This document shows positions 1 to 11,614 of a DNA stretch of 64,000 nt, piece by piece; within the stretch, counting starts at the first letter, position 1; every line of letters starts with the position of its first letter. The stretch is taken from contig CM044962.1 of assembly GCA_024516035.1 (NCBI GenBank), positions 7,598,659-7,662,658 of the forward strand. The letters are read 5' to 3'. A program made the position numbers and the translations under genes. The notes under the pieces are model-generated. The model had not been told where the DNA came from, ran no database searches, and saw only the letters and a program-made list of their open reading frames with translations. Source of the DNA: Bactericera cockerelli. Lineage: Eukaryota; Arthropoda; Insecta; Hemiptera; Triozidae.

Positions 1-95
1 CGAGCTAATTATCTCTGCGACTTTTTTGTATGGCGAGAGAAATTTTTTGTAGCATGATATAATTAGGTCCCTGACGGTTTTTAAAGTTACACATT

Positions 96-320
96 GCCAG
101 CGTCGATGGCGGGTTGAATGCACCGGTTCTCGTAAGAGCACCGAAGTTAAGCAACGTCCAGCGAATTGGAGACTTCGTGATGCAGGCTTTCCGGGCCAAC
201 CCAGGCTGGGTGAGGTTAATGTGGGTAGCAGGTTTGTGAATTTCCTGCGAATGGAGGGTAACACCCCCGTCGTGATAATATGACCATTGACCATGCAGTT
301 GAAAGCGACGTTAAAAAAAT
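96..320 (+). mobile_element. 5S-rRNA-headed SINE (SINE3-like)
   Basis: Starts GCCAGCGTCGATGGC and continues CACCGGTTCTCGTAAGAGCA, then CCGAAGTTAAGCAACGTC. This is the 5' half of 5S rRNA including its internal promoter region. The rest of the body is GAGGTTAATGTGGGTAGCAG...ACACCCCCGTCGTG and the tail is CAGTTGAAAGCGACGTTAAA. Confidence 0.85.
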
Positions 321-690
321 ACACATTTCATAAATCCACAGTAGTTTTTCTTAGGAATTCCCTAAAATGGATTCAATATTGTTATGGATTAATGGCAAAA
401 TAACAAGTAAGAAAACTCATCAAAAACAGCAAGTGAAAAACACGACAGGAAAAAAAATAATAAAATTTGGCACATTATCAAAAGTTTTTATCTTTTTTTT
501 TGCAAATTAAATTATCATGCGAAATCACCGTGTGTTACTATTTTCATGTGTAGGAAAAATAAAGGACACAAAATTACATTTTAAAAGAAAAAGTTCATAC
601 ATGAGAAAATTAGATATAAAATAAATCCAAAAAATAGTTTGAGGATCAGTTTTTTTTCAATAGCGAATCTTTTTTTCTAAATAGAGTAAA
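311..690. other. AT-rich stretch, nothing recognised
   Basis: No ORF, repeat head or RNA gene seen. Confidence 0.6.
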
Positions 691-695
691 AAGTA

Positions 696-1352
696 AATAA
701 CACTGCCAATTATTGACACAATACTTCCTCGTGATTGGTTCACATTGTCTACACGTGGCAATTTTGAGATTTTGTACTAAATCACTTGTATCTCCAAAAC
801 CGGTGAACCGATTTTCTTCAAATTTGTTTTATATGGTAGAATACCGTTTTTCCTACATTCTAGATTCTACAAAAATTCTGTATCGTCAAGTCGTGGACAT
901 TATTTTTTGACTTAATTTTTCAAAGTTTTGGATTTTCTTAAAAACAGAGCTAAATCATAATTAATTTAAAAAATAATATAAATGGCATATGTAAAACAAT
1001 AATATGCATATATATACAAAATTTCATCAAAACCGGGTGTACCGTTCACGAGATATAAGCGTTTAAGTAAAAAGTTAGTGGTCAAGCTCATGGTCTCTTT
1101 CACCCAGAACCGCTAGTACGAATATGATGAATTTAAAATGGGATCATCTACAGAACATCTCCAATATGTTTACAGTAGTTTCCGATATTTGCGCGTTACA
1201 AAGAATATTTTTAACAGACAGACCGACAGACATACACAGTAGCTCATGAAGTTATGAAACGTCCAGAAATATGAAAAAAATTGAAATTGGAGTGAAAAAA
1301 TGTTATTATTTTTACAAAAACGAACACAAAACTTCCGATTTCTAATATTAGG
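696..1352 (+). repeat. Dispersed repeat family A
   Basis: Starts ACTGCCAATTATTGACACAA; contains GTACCGTTCACGAGATATAA, AGACCGACAGACATACACAG and CGTCCAGAAATATGAAAAAA; ends ACTTCCGATTTCTAATATTA. Full-length relative of 16467-17190(-) and 17200-17773(-). Shorter 3' copies: 15622-15715, 22838-22935, 42118-42155, 42338-42390, 50090-50335. The end ACTTCCGATTTCTAATATTA is followed by its own inverted copy in most, so the terminus is a small palindrome. Class unknown; non-autonomous. Confidence 0.75.
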
Positions 1353-1600
1353 AACTAGCGGGCTATCGCGCGCTTTGCGGGCCGAGGCATGGCCGTGAAA
1401 GCAAAAAATCCTTTTTCGCCAATGGCAGGTGTTGTAGTGGGAATTTCGAAAAATCCCGTCTTATTGCACATCTTGACTATAAGACAAAGCTACCTACCAA
1501 ATTTCAGCTTCCTAGGACTTACCAGTTCGGAGAAACAGTGATGAATCAGTCTGTCAGTGAAACTCTCTTTTATAAGTATAGATTTCTCGGAAGTAAAAAA
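1353..1600 (+). repeat. GC-motif repeat segment, unclassified
   Basis: CTAGCGGGCTATCGCGCGCT, TTGCGGGCCGAGGC, then CCAAATTTCAGCTTCCTAGG. Probably another dispersed element joined to family A; I see no second copy in the window. Confidence 0.4.
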
Positions 1601-1629
1601 ACCTACTAAACTCGTGGAGGTTTCATTTT

Positions 1630-2755
1630 CCTTATGCTTACTCAAGATATTGAGAGAGCATTGAATATCCCAGGGTTAGATATCGACTTCTAAATTGCAC
1701 AATTCTTACTCTACATCATTCCCATGTACTTATCCTCATGCTTACTCAACATATCGAGTAAGAGAGAGCATTGCACAGCCAAGGGTTAGAAATTGACTTC
1801 CTGAATTGCACAACTCTCACTCTACATCATTTCCATGTACTTCTCCTTGTGCTTACTCAACATATCAAGTAAGAGAGAGTATTGCACAGCCAAGGGTTAG
1901 AAATTGACTTCCTGAATTGCACAACTCTCACTCTACATCATTTCCATGTACTTCTTCTTATGCTTACTCAACATATCGAGTAAGAGAGAGCATTGCACAG
2001 CCAAGGGTTAGAAATCGACTTCTAAACTGCACAATTCTTACTCTACATCATTCCCATGTACTTCTCCTTGTGTTTACTCAACATATCCAGTAAGAGAGAG
2101 CACTGCACAGCCAAGGTTTAGAAATTGACTTCCTGAATTGCACAACTCTCACCCTACATCATTTCCATGTACTTCTCCTTATGCTTACTCAACATTTCGA
2201 GTAAAAGAGAGCATTGCACAGCCAAGGGTTAGAAATTGACTTCCTGAATTGCACAACTCTCACTCTACATCATTTCCATGTACTTCTCCTTGTGCTTACT
2301 CAACATAAAGAGTAAGAGAGAGCATTGCACAGCCAAGGGTTAGAAATAGACTTCCTGAATTGCACAACTCTCACTCTACATCATTTCCATGTACTTCTCC
2401 TTGTGCTTACTCAACATAAAGAGTAAGAGAGAGCATTGCACAGCCAAGGGTTAGAAATAGACTTCCTAAATTGCACAACTCTCACTCTACATCATTTCCA
2501 TGTACTTCTCCTTGTGCTTACTCAACATAAAGAGTAAGAGAGAGCATTGCACAGCCAAGGGTTAGAAATAGACTTCCTGAATTGCACAACTCTCACTCTA
2601 CATCATTTCCATGTACTTCTCCTTGTGCTTACTCAACATAAAGAGTAAGAGAGAGCATTGCACAGCCAAGGGTTAGAAATAGACTTCCTGAATTGCACAA
2701 CTCTCACTCTACATCATTTCCATGTACTTCTCCTTGTGCTTACTCAACATATCAG
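1630..2755 (-). repeat. 111-bp tandem array of the RASA1 terminal exon (10 copies)
   Basis: The stop-codon position recurs at 1711, 1822, 1933, 2043, 2154, 2265, 2376, 2487, 2598 and 2709 (periods 111, 110 once). Each unit carries the last 12 or so codons (LSKHKEKYMEMM), TAG and about 70 bp of 3' sequence. Only the 2709 copy is joined to the rest of exon 18. The last four units share the variant CATAAAGAGTAAG, so expansion was recent at the gene-proximal end. Confidence 0.93.
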
Positions 2756-2783
2756 TGACTATGACGAGTTTCTTCAGTGACGC
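2709..2783 (-). CDS. RASA1: RASA1 exon 18, terminal coding exon
   Basis: After the acceptor ATTGCAG|GCG it encodes ASLKKLVIVTDMLSKHKEKY and MEMM, then TAG at 2711-2709. The LKKL..IT..L...Q.. pattern is the known RASA1 C-terminus. It was too short for automated ORF listing. The last 12 codons, the stop and the following 3' sequence form the unit of a ten-copy tandem array. Confidence 0.9.
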   Translation of the reverse strand, partial: ASLKKLVIVTDMLSKHKEKYMEMM

Positions 2784-5700
2784 CTGCAATGGAACAGAGA
2801 AAGTAAAAAAAATAATGAATTTACTATACGTAGGAAATAAAATAACCAGCACCTAATTGAGAAGTATAATAATACTTCTCAGTGTTTTTTTTTTTTGGCA
2901 TTGGTTGGCAAGGCCATTCCATACAGCCATTACTTCTCAGTGGTTAAGAGCATTGGTTACCGACCCGGAAGTTGTGGGTTCAAATCCCGGCCGGAGCGGA
3001 AAATTCTGACCGAGTTTTTCCGTTTTCGGAATGGCATGGATGTAAAAGGAAAGTGTCGCCTCGTTACGGCACGGAGGCTGGCGTAACAGTTATGTTTCAC
3101 CCATTACGTACCATGGGTATCATATATGATAAGACACCGTCTTCTGGGTACCTGGTGATCAGATATGATAGACGAGGTTATCCTTATCTTAGAGGCTGGT
3201 TATCAAATGTGATAGACAGTATTACAAAATTTGCATGCTTAGCGGATTCTTTATTTGGGAATCACATGTGATAGACACAGACTCCTATGTAAATAAACAT
3301 TATTATTTATCGAAGGAAACCTGTGTATCATATGTGATGGACAGCTGAAATAGATTGAATTGAGCCCGGTCTCCTGGGGTTATCAGGTTAAACGACCTCT
3401 ATCTGTTAACCTGCTCTATGGTAGAACTTCTGAGCTATTTAGATAGGTAGTTATAAGCTAGTCATAAGTGTTTTTTATAAGCTAATCATAAGTGTTTTTT
3501 TTTAATTCTAGGCATAAGTTTTTTTAATTCTAGTCAAAGGGTTGGGTGGAAGAGATTGCCATAGGCAATAACCCTTCCCTTTAGTTAGGACTTATGTTTT
3601 TTTATATTTTCTATTCTTTTTCATTTTCATTGTATTATTTATACCTAATAAAGCGTTGTATAATAATAATAATAATAAGTGTTTAATTTTATTGTGATTT
3701 TTTTTTGTATTTTATTGTAGAAACGGGCATAACTCGTGAACTAAAAGGAAAAAAAAAGGAATCGGTACGCAATGGGTGAATGAAAACTATTAAAAAAAGG
3801 ACTCACCTTTTATTATTATTATTTTCCTTTCTTTTTTTCTCTCTTCTTTTTTTTAACCTAAGCAAGGTTTATTTTGTGTATATAATCTTAAGAATATTAA
3901 ATGTATGTACAAAATGTCTGTTTAAATTTGAAAATAAACGAGACCTTGTTTAGACTGCTGGAATAAAGGGACTTTTTAGTATCACCTCGGCAGTATAAAC
4001 AAGGTAATTTCTATTCTATTCTCACCTGGCTGCGGCTCATCGTCTGCAGCTCCTTCAGGTGGGTGACACAGATGTGGTGAATTGTCGCGAGGTCGCGGCC
4101 CACGTCTCCCTTCAGTTTATCCGCCTCGGCAGTCCCCGGCTTCTCGCTCACGTTCTGAAAATGCCGAGCGAATTTGATTAATTTTTTTTTTGTGTAAAAA
4201 ACATGGTTAGATAAATTAACGGGATACAAATACAAGCAAATTGCAAGTGATTATCACTTGGTACCCGTTGCGATTGAAACCATGGGGCCAATTTGCAAAG
4301 ATGGGAAGAAGTTTTTAAAAGAGTTGGGAGAGCGGATAGCATGTGTGACAGGAGAGAAGAGAGCAAAATCATACTTGATGCAACGAATAAGTTTGGCTGT
4401 TCAGGTTGGAAATGCGGCGAGTGTGTTGAGAACAATGAAGAGGACAGCAGATATGCGGGAGGTGTTTTATCTATGAGTTAAACGAATTTGTATTTAAAAA
4501 AATATATTTGATTCTCCTCATCAGATGAGTTTAACGGGATTTTCGACCTACAGTAGAACCCCGTTATTATGAACTAATTGGGACCAGGGGTAGTTCATAA
4601 TAGCGGGGTTCAATGTTAAGGTTCATAATATTGGGGTTCCATATAATCGATCGAATAATCATAGGTAAAAGAAAGGGAAATTAGGCAAATTTTAGACATA
4701 TGAACGGGGGTACATGTATTTGAATGTTAATTTAAGTACAGATTAGGTACATAAATGCGAAATATGTATGTACATTGTACATAGACCTATTGTGAGGATC
4801 TAAAGAAGTCAGTAATTCTTGAGAAATCAGAGAAAAATTCCATTAAAAAAAAAAAAATTGCGGAAAAAAAGTTCATTTTATCCGAAGTTCATAATATCGG
4901 GAATCATAATAACGGGGTTCTACTTTATCGGGATTTCGCGTTAGCGAGATTCCACTGTGACACACAGAACACACATTTATTTATTTACTCACCGACAGTT
5001 GATCGAGAAAGACCACCATCCGCTCTTTGTTTTTGAGAATGAACGGGTTGACCACCTCCATGTATTGTTCTTTGCCTCCAAACTCCACCAGACTAGCGAG
5101 GTTCATGAGACATTTGGCCACCTGGGAAATTGAATCAGGTTTTGTTTATATGTACCACTTTGCTATTGTTAAAAAAAAAGTTATCATATTTTGATATCAC
5201 AACTACTCAAACTCGATTTACTAATTCTACGCTGACCACTAACCTCCAGGTTACAAGTCCGCTGCCTTATCGATCAAGCTACTGAGGTCGGTTTTATCAT
5301 TTTATATCTTTTAAGAATTGGACATGGGATAAGTGAGTAAGATTTATTTCTTTCTATTTTTTATTTTTTTAAGGAAGAAGAAAAAAGATGAGCCAAAGTA
5401 AGATTTTTTTATTTCGTAGCCATAAAACAGTAGACGAAAAAATATGAGAATCTCTTCCACCCAGCTATTGTAATTAAAACAACAAAAATATGTCGGCAGT
5501 GGGGGGTTCGAACCCGGGACCTTCCGCATGACGAGCGAGTACCTTACCACTGCGCCAATCGTTCCCCACTCACCATGATGAGAGAGCGGGAGGCGTGCTG
5601 AGGGGGCGGGGAGGGGAGGAGCCCGAACTGCCTCGGGTTGAGAAGGGCGGGGCATAGGAGTCGGAGGAAGATGAAACCCGACACGACCCGAGTTCGCACG

Positions 5701-8700
5701 AACCGCTCGTGCGGCCACTTGGCGAGCACCGAACGCTGGAGACAGTGACAGATGTAGCGGAGAGTTCTGTGGAGGAAGAGAGACGGAGAGTATGAAACAC
5801 GAGACTGCACGAACCTCGGAATATAAAACGAGATGCCACGAATCTCACAACATCAATCCCGAGATTTCACGAGACTGCACGAAGTGCTGGAGGCAGTGAC
5901 AGATGTAGCGGAGAGTTCTGTGGAGGAAGAGAGAGGCGGAGAGTATGAAACACGAGACTGCACGAGTGTGCACGAAGCTCGGAATATAAAACGAGATTTC
6001 ACGAATCTCACAACATCAATCCCGAGGAGTCACGAGACAGCACGAAGTGCTGGACACAGTGACAGATGTAGCGGAGCGTTCTGTGGAGGAAGAGAGACGG
6101 AGAGAATGAAACACGAGACTGCACGAACCTCGGAATATAGAACGAGATTTCACGAATCTTACAACATCAATCCCGAGGTTTCACGAAGTGCTGGAGGCAG
6201 TGACAGATGTAGCGGAGAGTTCTGTGGAGGAAGAGAGACGGAAAGTATGAAACACGAGACTGCACGAACCTCGGAATATAAAACGAGATTTCACGAATCT
6301 CACAACATCAATCCCGAGGTTTCACGAAGTGCTGGAGGCAGTGACAGATGTAGCGGAGCGTTCTGTGGAGGAAGAGAGACGGAAAGTATGAAACACGAGA
6401 CTGCACGAACCTCGGAATATAAAACGAGATTTCACGAATCTCACAACGTCAATCCCGAGATTTCACGAGACTGCGATTCAAACCAACGGATACCAGACTA
6501 GCGCGTTAACCACTTGACTACCAGAATTAAGGCTTCGATTCTGAACACCCAAACTCATTATTATTATTATACAACGCTTTATTAGATATAAATGGATAAT
6601 TTGTACATACAAATAATTATTTTAACAATGAAAAAAAAAAAAAATGGAAACAATATATATTATACTATAAAAATACATATCTAGTTGTAATATCTGTAAA
6701 TCTGTCTCTATTGTGTAGCTTTTTCATTTGTAATTTGTGAATCACTCTGTAAATTTACTTTGTATCATGAAAGAAATAAAGATATCCGTGACCCATAGAT
6801 GGTCCAAACGATAGTAAAAAAAAAAAAAATGAAAAAGAATAGAAAATATACAAAAACATATGTCCTGACTAAAGGGCGGGGTTATTGCCTAGAGCAATCT
6901 CTTCCACCCAACCCACACTCACCGCGGGCACGCGTCGGCGCACATGAAGATGCTGAGAGTCACATCATCCAGCACCTGTAGCAGGAACTCTGCATTGGCG
7001 CACGCCTCCTCGGGCGACTCCATCTTGTTGGGGTTCAACTGAGAACAATAGAATCATTTTATTTTATTAAAATCTACAATATACATTACCAAACAAATGT
7101 ATTACCAAACAAATCCGACCTCAGTGGCTTGGTCGATAAGGCAGCGGACTTGTAACCTGGAGAGGTCGGTGGTTCAAGTCCCGGTTTCAGCGTAGATTTA
7201 GTAAAAGCGAGTTTGAGTAGTTGTGATATCACGAAAGTGAATAACACAAATATGATAACTTTTTTTTATATTACCAAACGCACTAAAGGAGAACAATAAC
7301 ATTGATTTATTCAAAACCTCACTCAGGGAGATTATCATGAATGTGTCTCCCTACAGTCTGCAGGATCTGACCCAATCTCTCGTTTCATAATCAGTCAATC
7401 TTCCATTCTGTCTAGTCATCTTTCCATTCTTACCCTCCATCTAATCAAATGTCTTATAGAACCTATATAAATATTAGCTCAATTTTTTTTCACCCCCCCC
7501 TTTTATTTTATGTCATCTTATTTGTACTTTTTGTCTTTTGTTCCACTTCTCTGTAACATTGTGTACGTGCATTTTTGTATATTTTCACAATAAAATAAAT
7601 ATCAATACCAAGTCACCGTGGCCGAGTGAGTTAGCGCGCTAGCCGCACGGTGACCTGGGTCGATCCCCAGCGGGGCAGAGTTTGTGAGGAAAAATGATTA
7701 TTATTATTATTATCTACATATTTGGAAATTAAAAAAAAAACCCTCAAAATCCACACAACAAAAAACCCCTTCAAAATCCACAACAACAAAAAACCCCTTC
7801 AAAAAATCCACACTCACCTCACAGCTCTGCTTGGTCTCCAGCAGTTTGACGGTGATGTCGGTCAGAGCCGCCTTGAGGAAGTCGCCACACACGGAGCGCA
7901 TATACAGGTCTATCAGGGAGGTGGTGAGCGAGTCGCCCCGCAACAAAAACCCCTTCAAAATTCACAACAACAAAAAACCCCTTCAAAATCCACAACTCAC
8001 CTCACAGCTCTGCTTGGTCTCCAGCAGTTTGACGGTGATGTCGGTCAGGAGTTTTTAGTGTGTGGATTTTGAAGGGGTTTTTGTTGCAGGGCGACTCGCT
8101 CACCACCGATATCACCGTCAAACAGGTCCGTCAGGGAGGTGGTGAGCGAGTCGCCCCGCAACAAAAACCCCTTCAAAATCCACACACAAAAAACCCCTTC
8201 AAAACTACACAAAAAATTCCTTCAAAATCCACACACAAAAAAAACCCTTCAAAATCCACACAAAGAAAACCCCTTCAAAATCCACACAAAAAAAACCCCT
8301 TCAAAATCCACACAAAAAACCCCTTCAAAATCCCCAACAACAAAAGACCCCTTCAAAATATACAAACAACAAAAAACCCCTTCAAAAAAAATCCACACTC
8401 ACCTCACAGCTCTGCTTGGTCTCCAGCAGTTTGACGGTGATGTCGGTCAGGGCCGCCTTGAGGAAGTCGCCACACACGGAGCGCATATACAGGTCCATCA
8501 GGGAGGTGGTGAGCGAGTCGCCCCGCAGCAAAAACCCCTTCAAAATCCACAACAACAAAAAACCCCTTCAAAAAATCCACAACTCACCTCACAGCTCTGC
8601 TTGGTCTCCAGCAGTTTGACGGTGATGTCGGTCAGGGCCGCCTTCAAAATCCACACACAAAAAAACCTTCAAAATCGTCACAAAAAACCCCTTCAAAAAA

Positions 8701-11536
8701 AAAAACCTTCAAAAATTACAACAAAAAACCCCTTCAAAAAAGCACTCACCTCACAGCTCTGCTTGGTCTCGAGCAGTTTGACGGTGATGTCGGTCAGGGC
8801 CACCTAATATCGACACAAAAAAACCCTTCAAAATCAACACACAAAAAAACCCCTTCAAAATCCACACAAAAAACCCTCAAAATCCACACAAAAAACCCCT
8901 TCAAAATCCACAACAACAAAAAACCCCTTCAAAATCCACACTCACCTCACAGCTCTGCTTGGTCTCGAGCAGTTTGACGGTGATGTCGGTCAGGGCCCAA
9001 ATCCACACAAAAAAACCCCTTCAAAATACACAACAACAAAAAACCCCTTCAAAATCCACAACAACAAAAAACCCCTTCAAAAAACACTCACCTCACAGCT
9101 CTGCTTGGTCTCCAGCAGTTTGACGGTGATGTCGGTCAGGGCTGCCTTGAGGAAGTCGCCACACACGGAGCGCATATACAGGTCCATCAGGGAGGTGGTG
9201 AGCGAGTCGCCCCGCAACAGGTGGCTGGTTTCATCCTCGCCGGCGATCTCCGAGTCGTTGAGCGAAGTGAGCAGTTCCGCTTCCTTCGTTTCGTATCTGG
9301 AGCGAAGTTAGTCGTCGTTTATTACTTCAGATAAATTTCTAATATTTTTTTTTTAAAACTTTAATCGCAAACAAGTTGCCTTTTCATACACAATATGGGA
9401 TTTAGTTACATATCATACAGAATAAACAATAGCAGCTGAGTAAGGGTCCTCCTTCAGCACAAGATTTTTTATTTTTTTAAGATGTTTATTTGTGAAAAAA
9501 AAATAATAATAATAATATCGCCTTTTTTGTACTGCCCGATACGGCCTAATAAAGTTCCATTATTCTAGCGGAAGGCCAAGACATATTATTATGTGGTAAA
9601 AATCCCAAATGGGAGGAAAAATTGTCATGTCCCGGCTGGGTTTCGAACCCACGACCTCTGGAACCTCTGGATTCACAGAGTGCCACCTTTACCACTGAGC
9701 TACCGGGACAGACTCGAGTTGCGAGGAATGCGAGTTTTAATTTCATAGTCTAGCCAGCGTCGATGGCAAACTGAATACCCAGTTCTTATTATTATTAAAC
9801 ACTTCATTAGATATGTACAATACAACTAATTATTATAACAATAAAAAATTGAAACAATATATAGGTACAGTAAAAAGGAAAAAGAATAGAAATATATAAA
9901 TATGAACATATATGTCCTAACTAAAGGGAGGGGTTATTGTCTCTGGCAATCTCTTCCTCTCTGGAACCTCTGGATTCACAGATTCATAAATACATGGAAA
10001 CTTAAAAAAAAAATACATTACCTGTATAAAATATACAATAAAATCCTGTATAAAATATACAATAAATAAAGAGGTGCTATATTAAACTGTTAGCATAATG
10101 GGACTCCCTGTCTCGAGCCGACAGTCTAAATAAAGCACTACTATACTATACTATACAATACCTGAATATTCTGAGCAAGGAGGACGCCAGCCGACTCCTG
10201 TCCCCGTGGCACACGGTGGCCAGCGCCTTCACCACCGTCAGGTCTGGCTCTAGGAGCAGCTGCTGGAGGGGCGAGTACTCCTCACTGGGCATGACCAGGT
10301 CGTGTGAGTAGCGGAACCTCAGCCGCAGACTGCCCCACTCTCCTATGGGCGTGACTCCGGCCAGCGAGAACCAGTCCTCCGTCTGGGGAATCGAATAGAA
10401 CAAATAATAATAATAGTTCCGTGTCCGTGAGATAGCTAGTAATACCTAAATCATGGTGGTGAGAGGATTATATAAAATCTATAAAAACAACACCTGAACA
10501 AAACATCAAAAAAAAACATAAAAAAAAAAAAATTCATCCACCATTATTATTGTTCAAAATCACCAAACTATGTACAACTGTGTCTATAGGCATACATCAT
10601 GAGATGTCAGTTGTTGTTAATATATTCAACGTTTATTATTTATGGACGCCCAGATCCAATGTCTAGGCTCCTTTCATGTTCATTGATTCTATTTGGTTTA
10701 ACGAATAAATAAAAGAAAGTTATGAAAAGTTATCAGTTAAAAGCTGTTCGCGATTCTTGTCGTATATTTCATAACCACCTATACAAACCATCCTGAAAAT
10801 AACCATCGTCATTGTCTACCTCAAAACACAAGTAACAAGAGTACTGTGTCTTATGGCAAGCATCGATAGTGATGTCAGTTGTTTGTAAATAAATTTTACT
10901 TTTTTTCTCTCTCTCTCTATTTGTGTTAGACACTTTCGTGATATCACAACTACTCAAACTCGCTTTACTAAATCTACGCTGAAACCGGGACTTGAACCAC
11001 CGACCTACAGGTTACTTTTTCACTCCGGCCGAGATTCGAAACCCGCAACTTTTGGATCAGTAACCATTGTAACCAATTATTTGAACCACTAGGCCACTGC
11101 TTCCTCTTACCTCTTCCCCGTTGACGAGAGTGTTGAGATCGACTGTAAGCTCCGCCACTTGAGTGTCTTTGGACCTTTTGCCTTTGTTATACAGGGTGAT
11201 GGTGAATGTGAGAATGTCAGGGGGCACATCGCTAGAACACACAGTATTTGAGCACACGATTAGCTAAATCAAAAGATACTCGGTAACCAAGCTTCATCAT
11301 AGGGTGGCGTCATCGTGAACGATGGTAGCCAGACAGTGGAGGAACGACTCAGCACTTCAACAACTGTCTTTACAAGGAGGCTAATAATTGACAAGGGCCC
11401 CCAGAACCAAGCCAATGCTGGTCTACTCCCTGTTTATAGTCCCCCAGCGAGACTTACCATGCAAAAAATCAGCTTTGAAAACCAGAAATGACGGAAAAAA
11501 ATTGTGGTCACAATTTGATTGGCTGCGGTCACATAC

Positions 11537-11614
<78 letters not shown>

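Noticed and set aside
96..215. A functional 5S rRNA gene
   Set aside because: Only about the first half resembles 5S rRNA; the 3' half is replaced and the same chimera recurs elsewhere.
5833..6501. 222-codon plus-strand ORF
   Set aside because: It is the antisense reading of the exon 15 acceptor array; composition follows the tandem unit.
7684..8807. Several 100-220-codon plus-strand ORFs rich in K, P, S, N
   Set aside because: Antisense of the exon 13 array and its AACAACAAAAAACCCC spacer.
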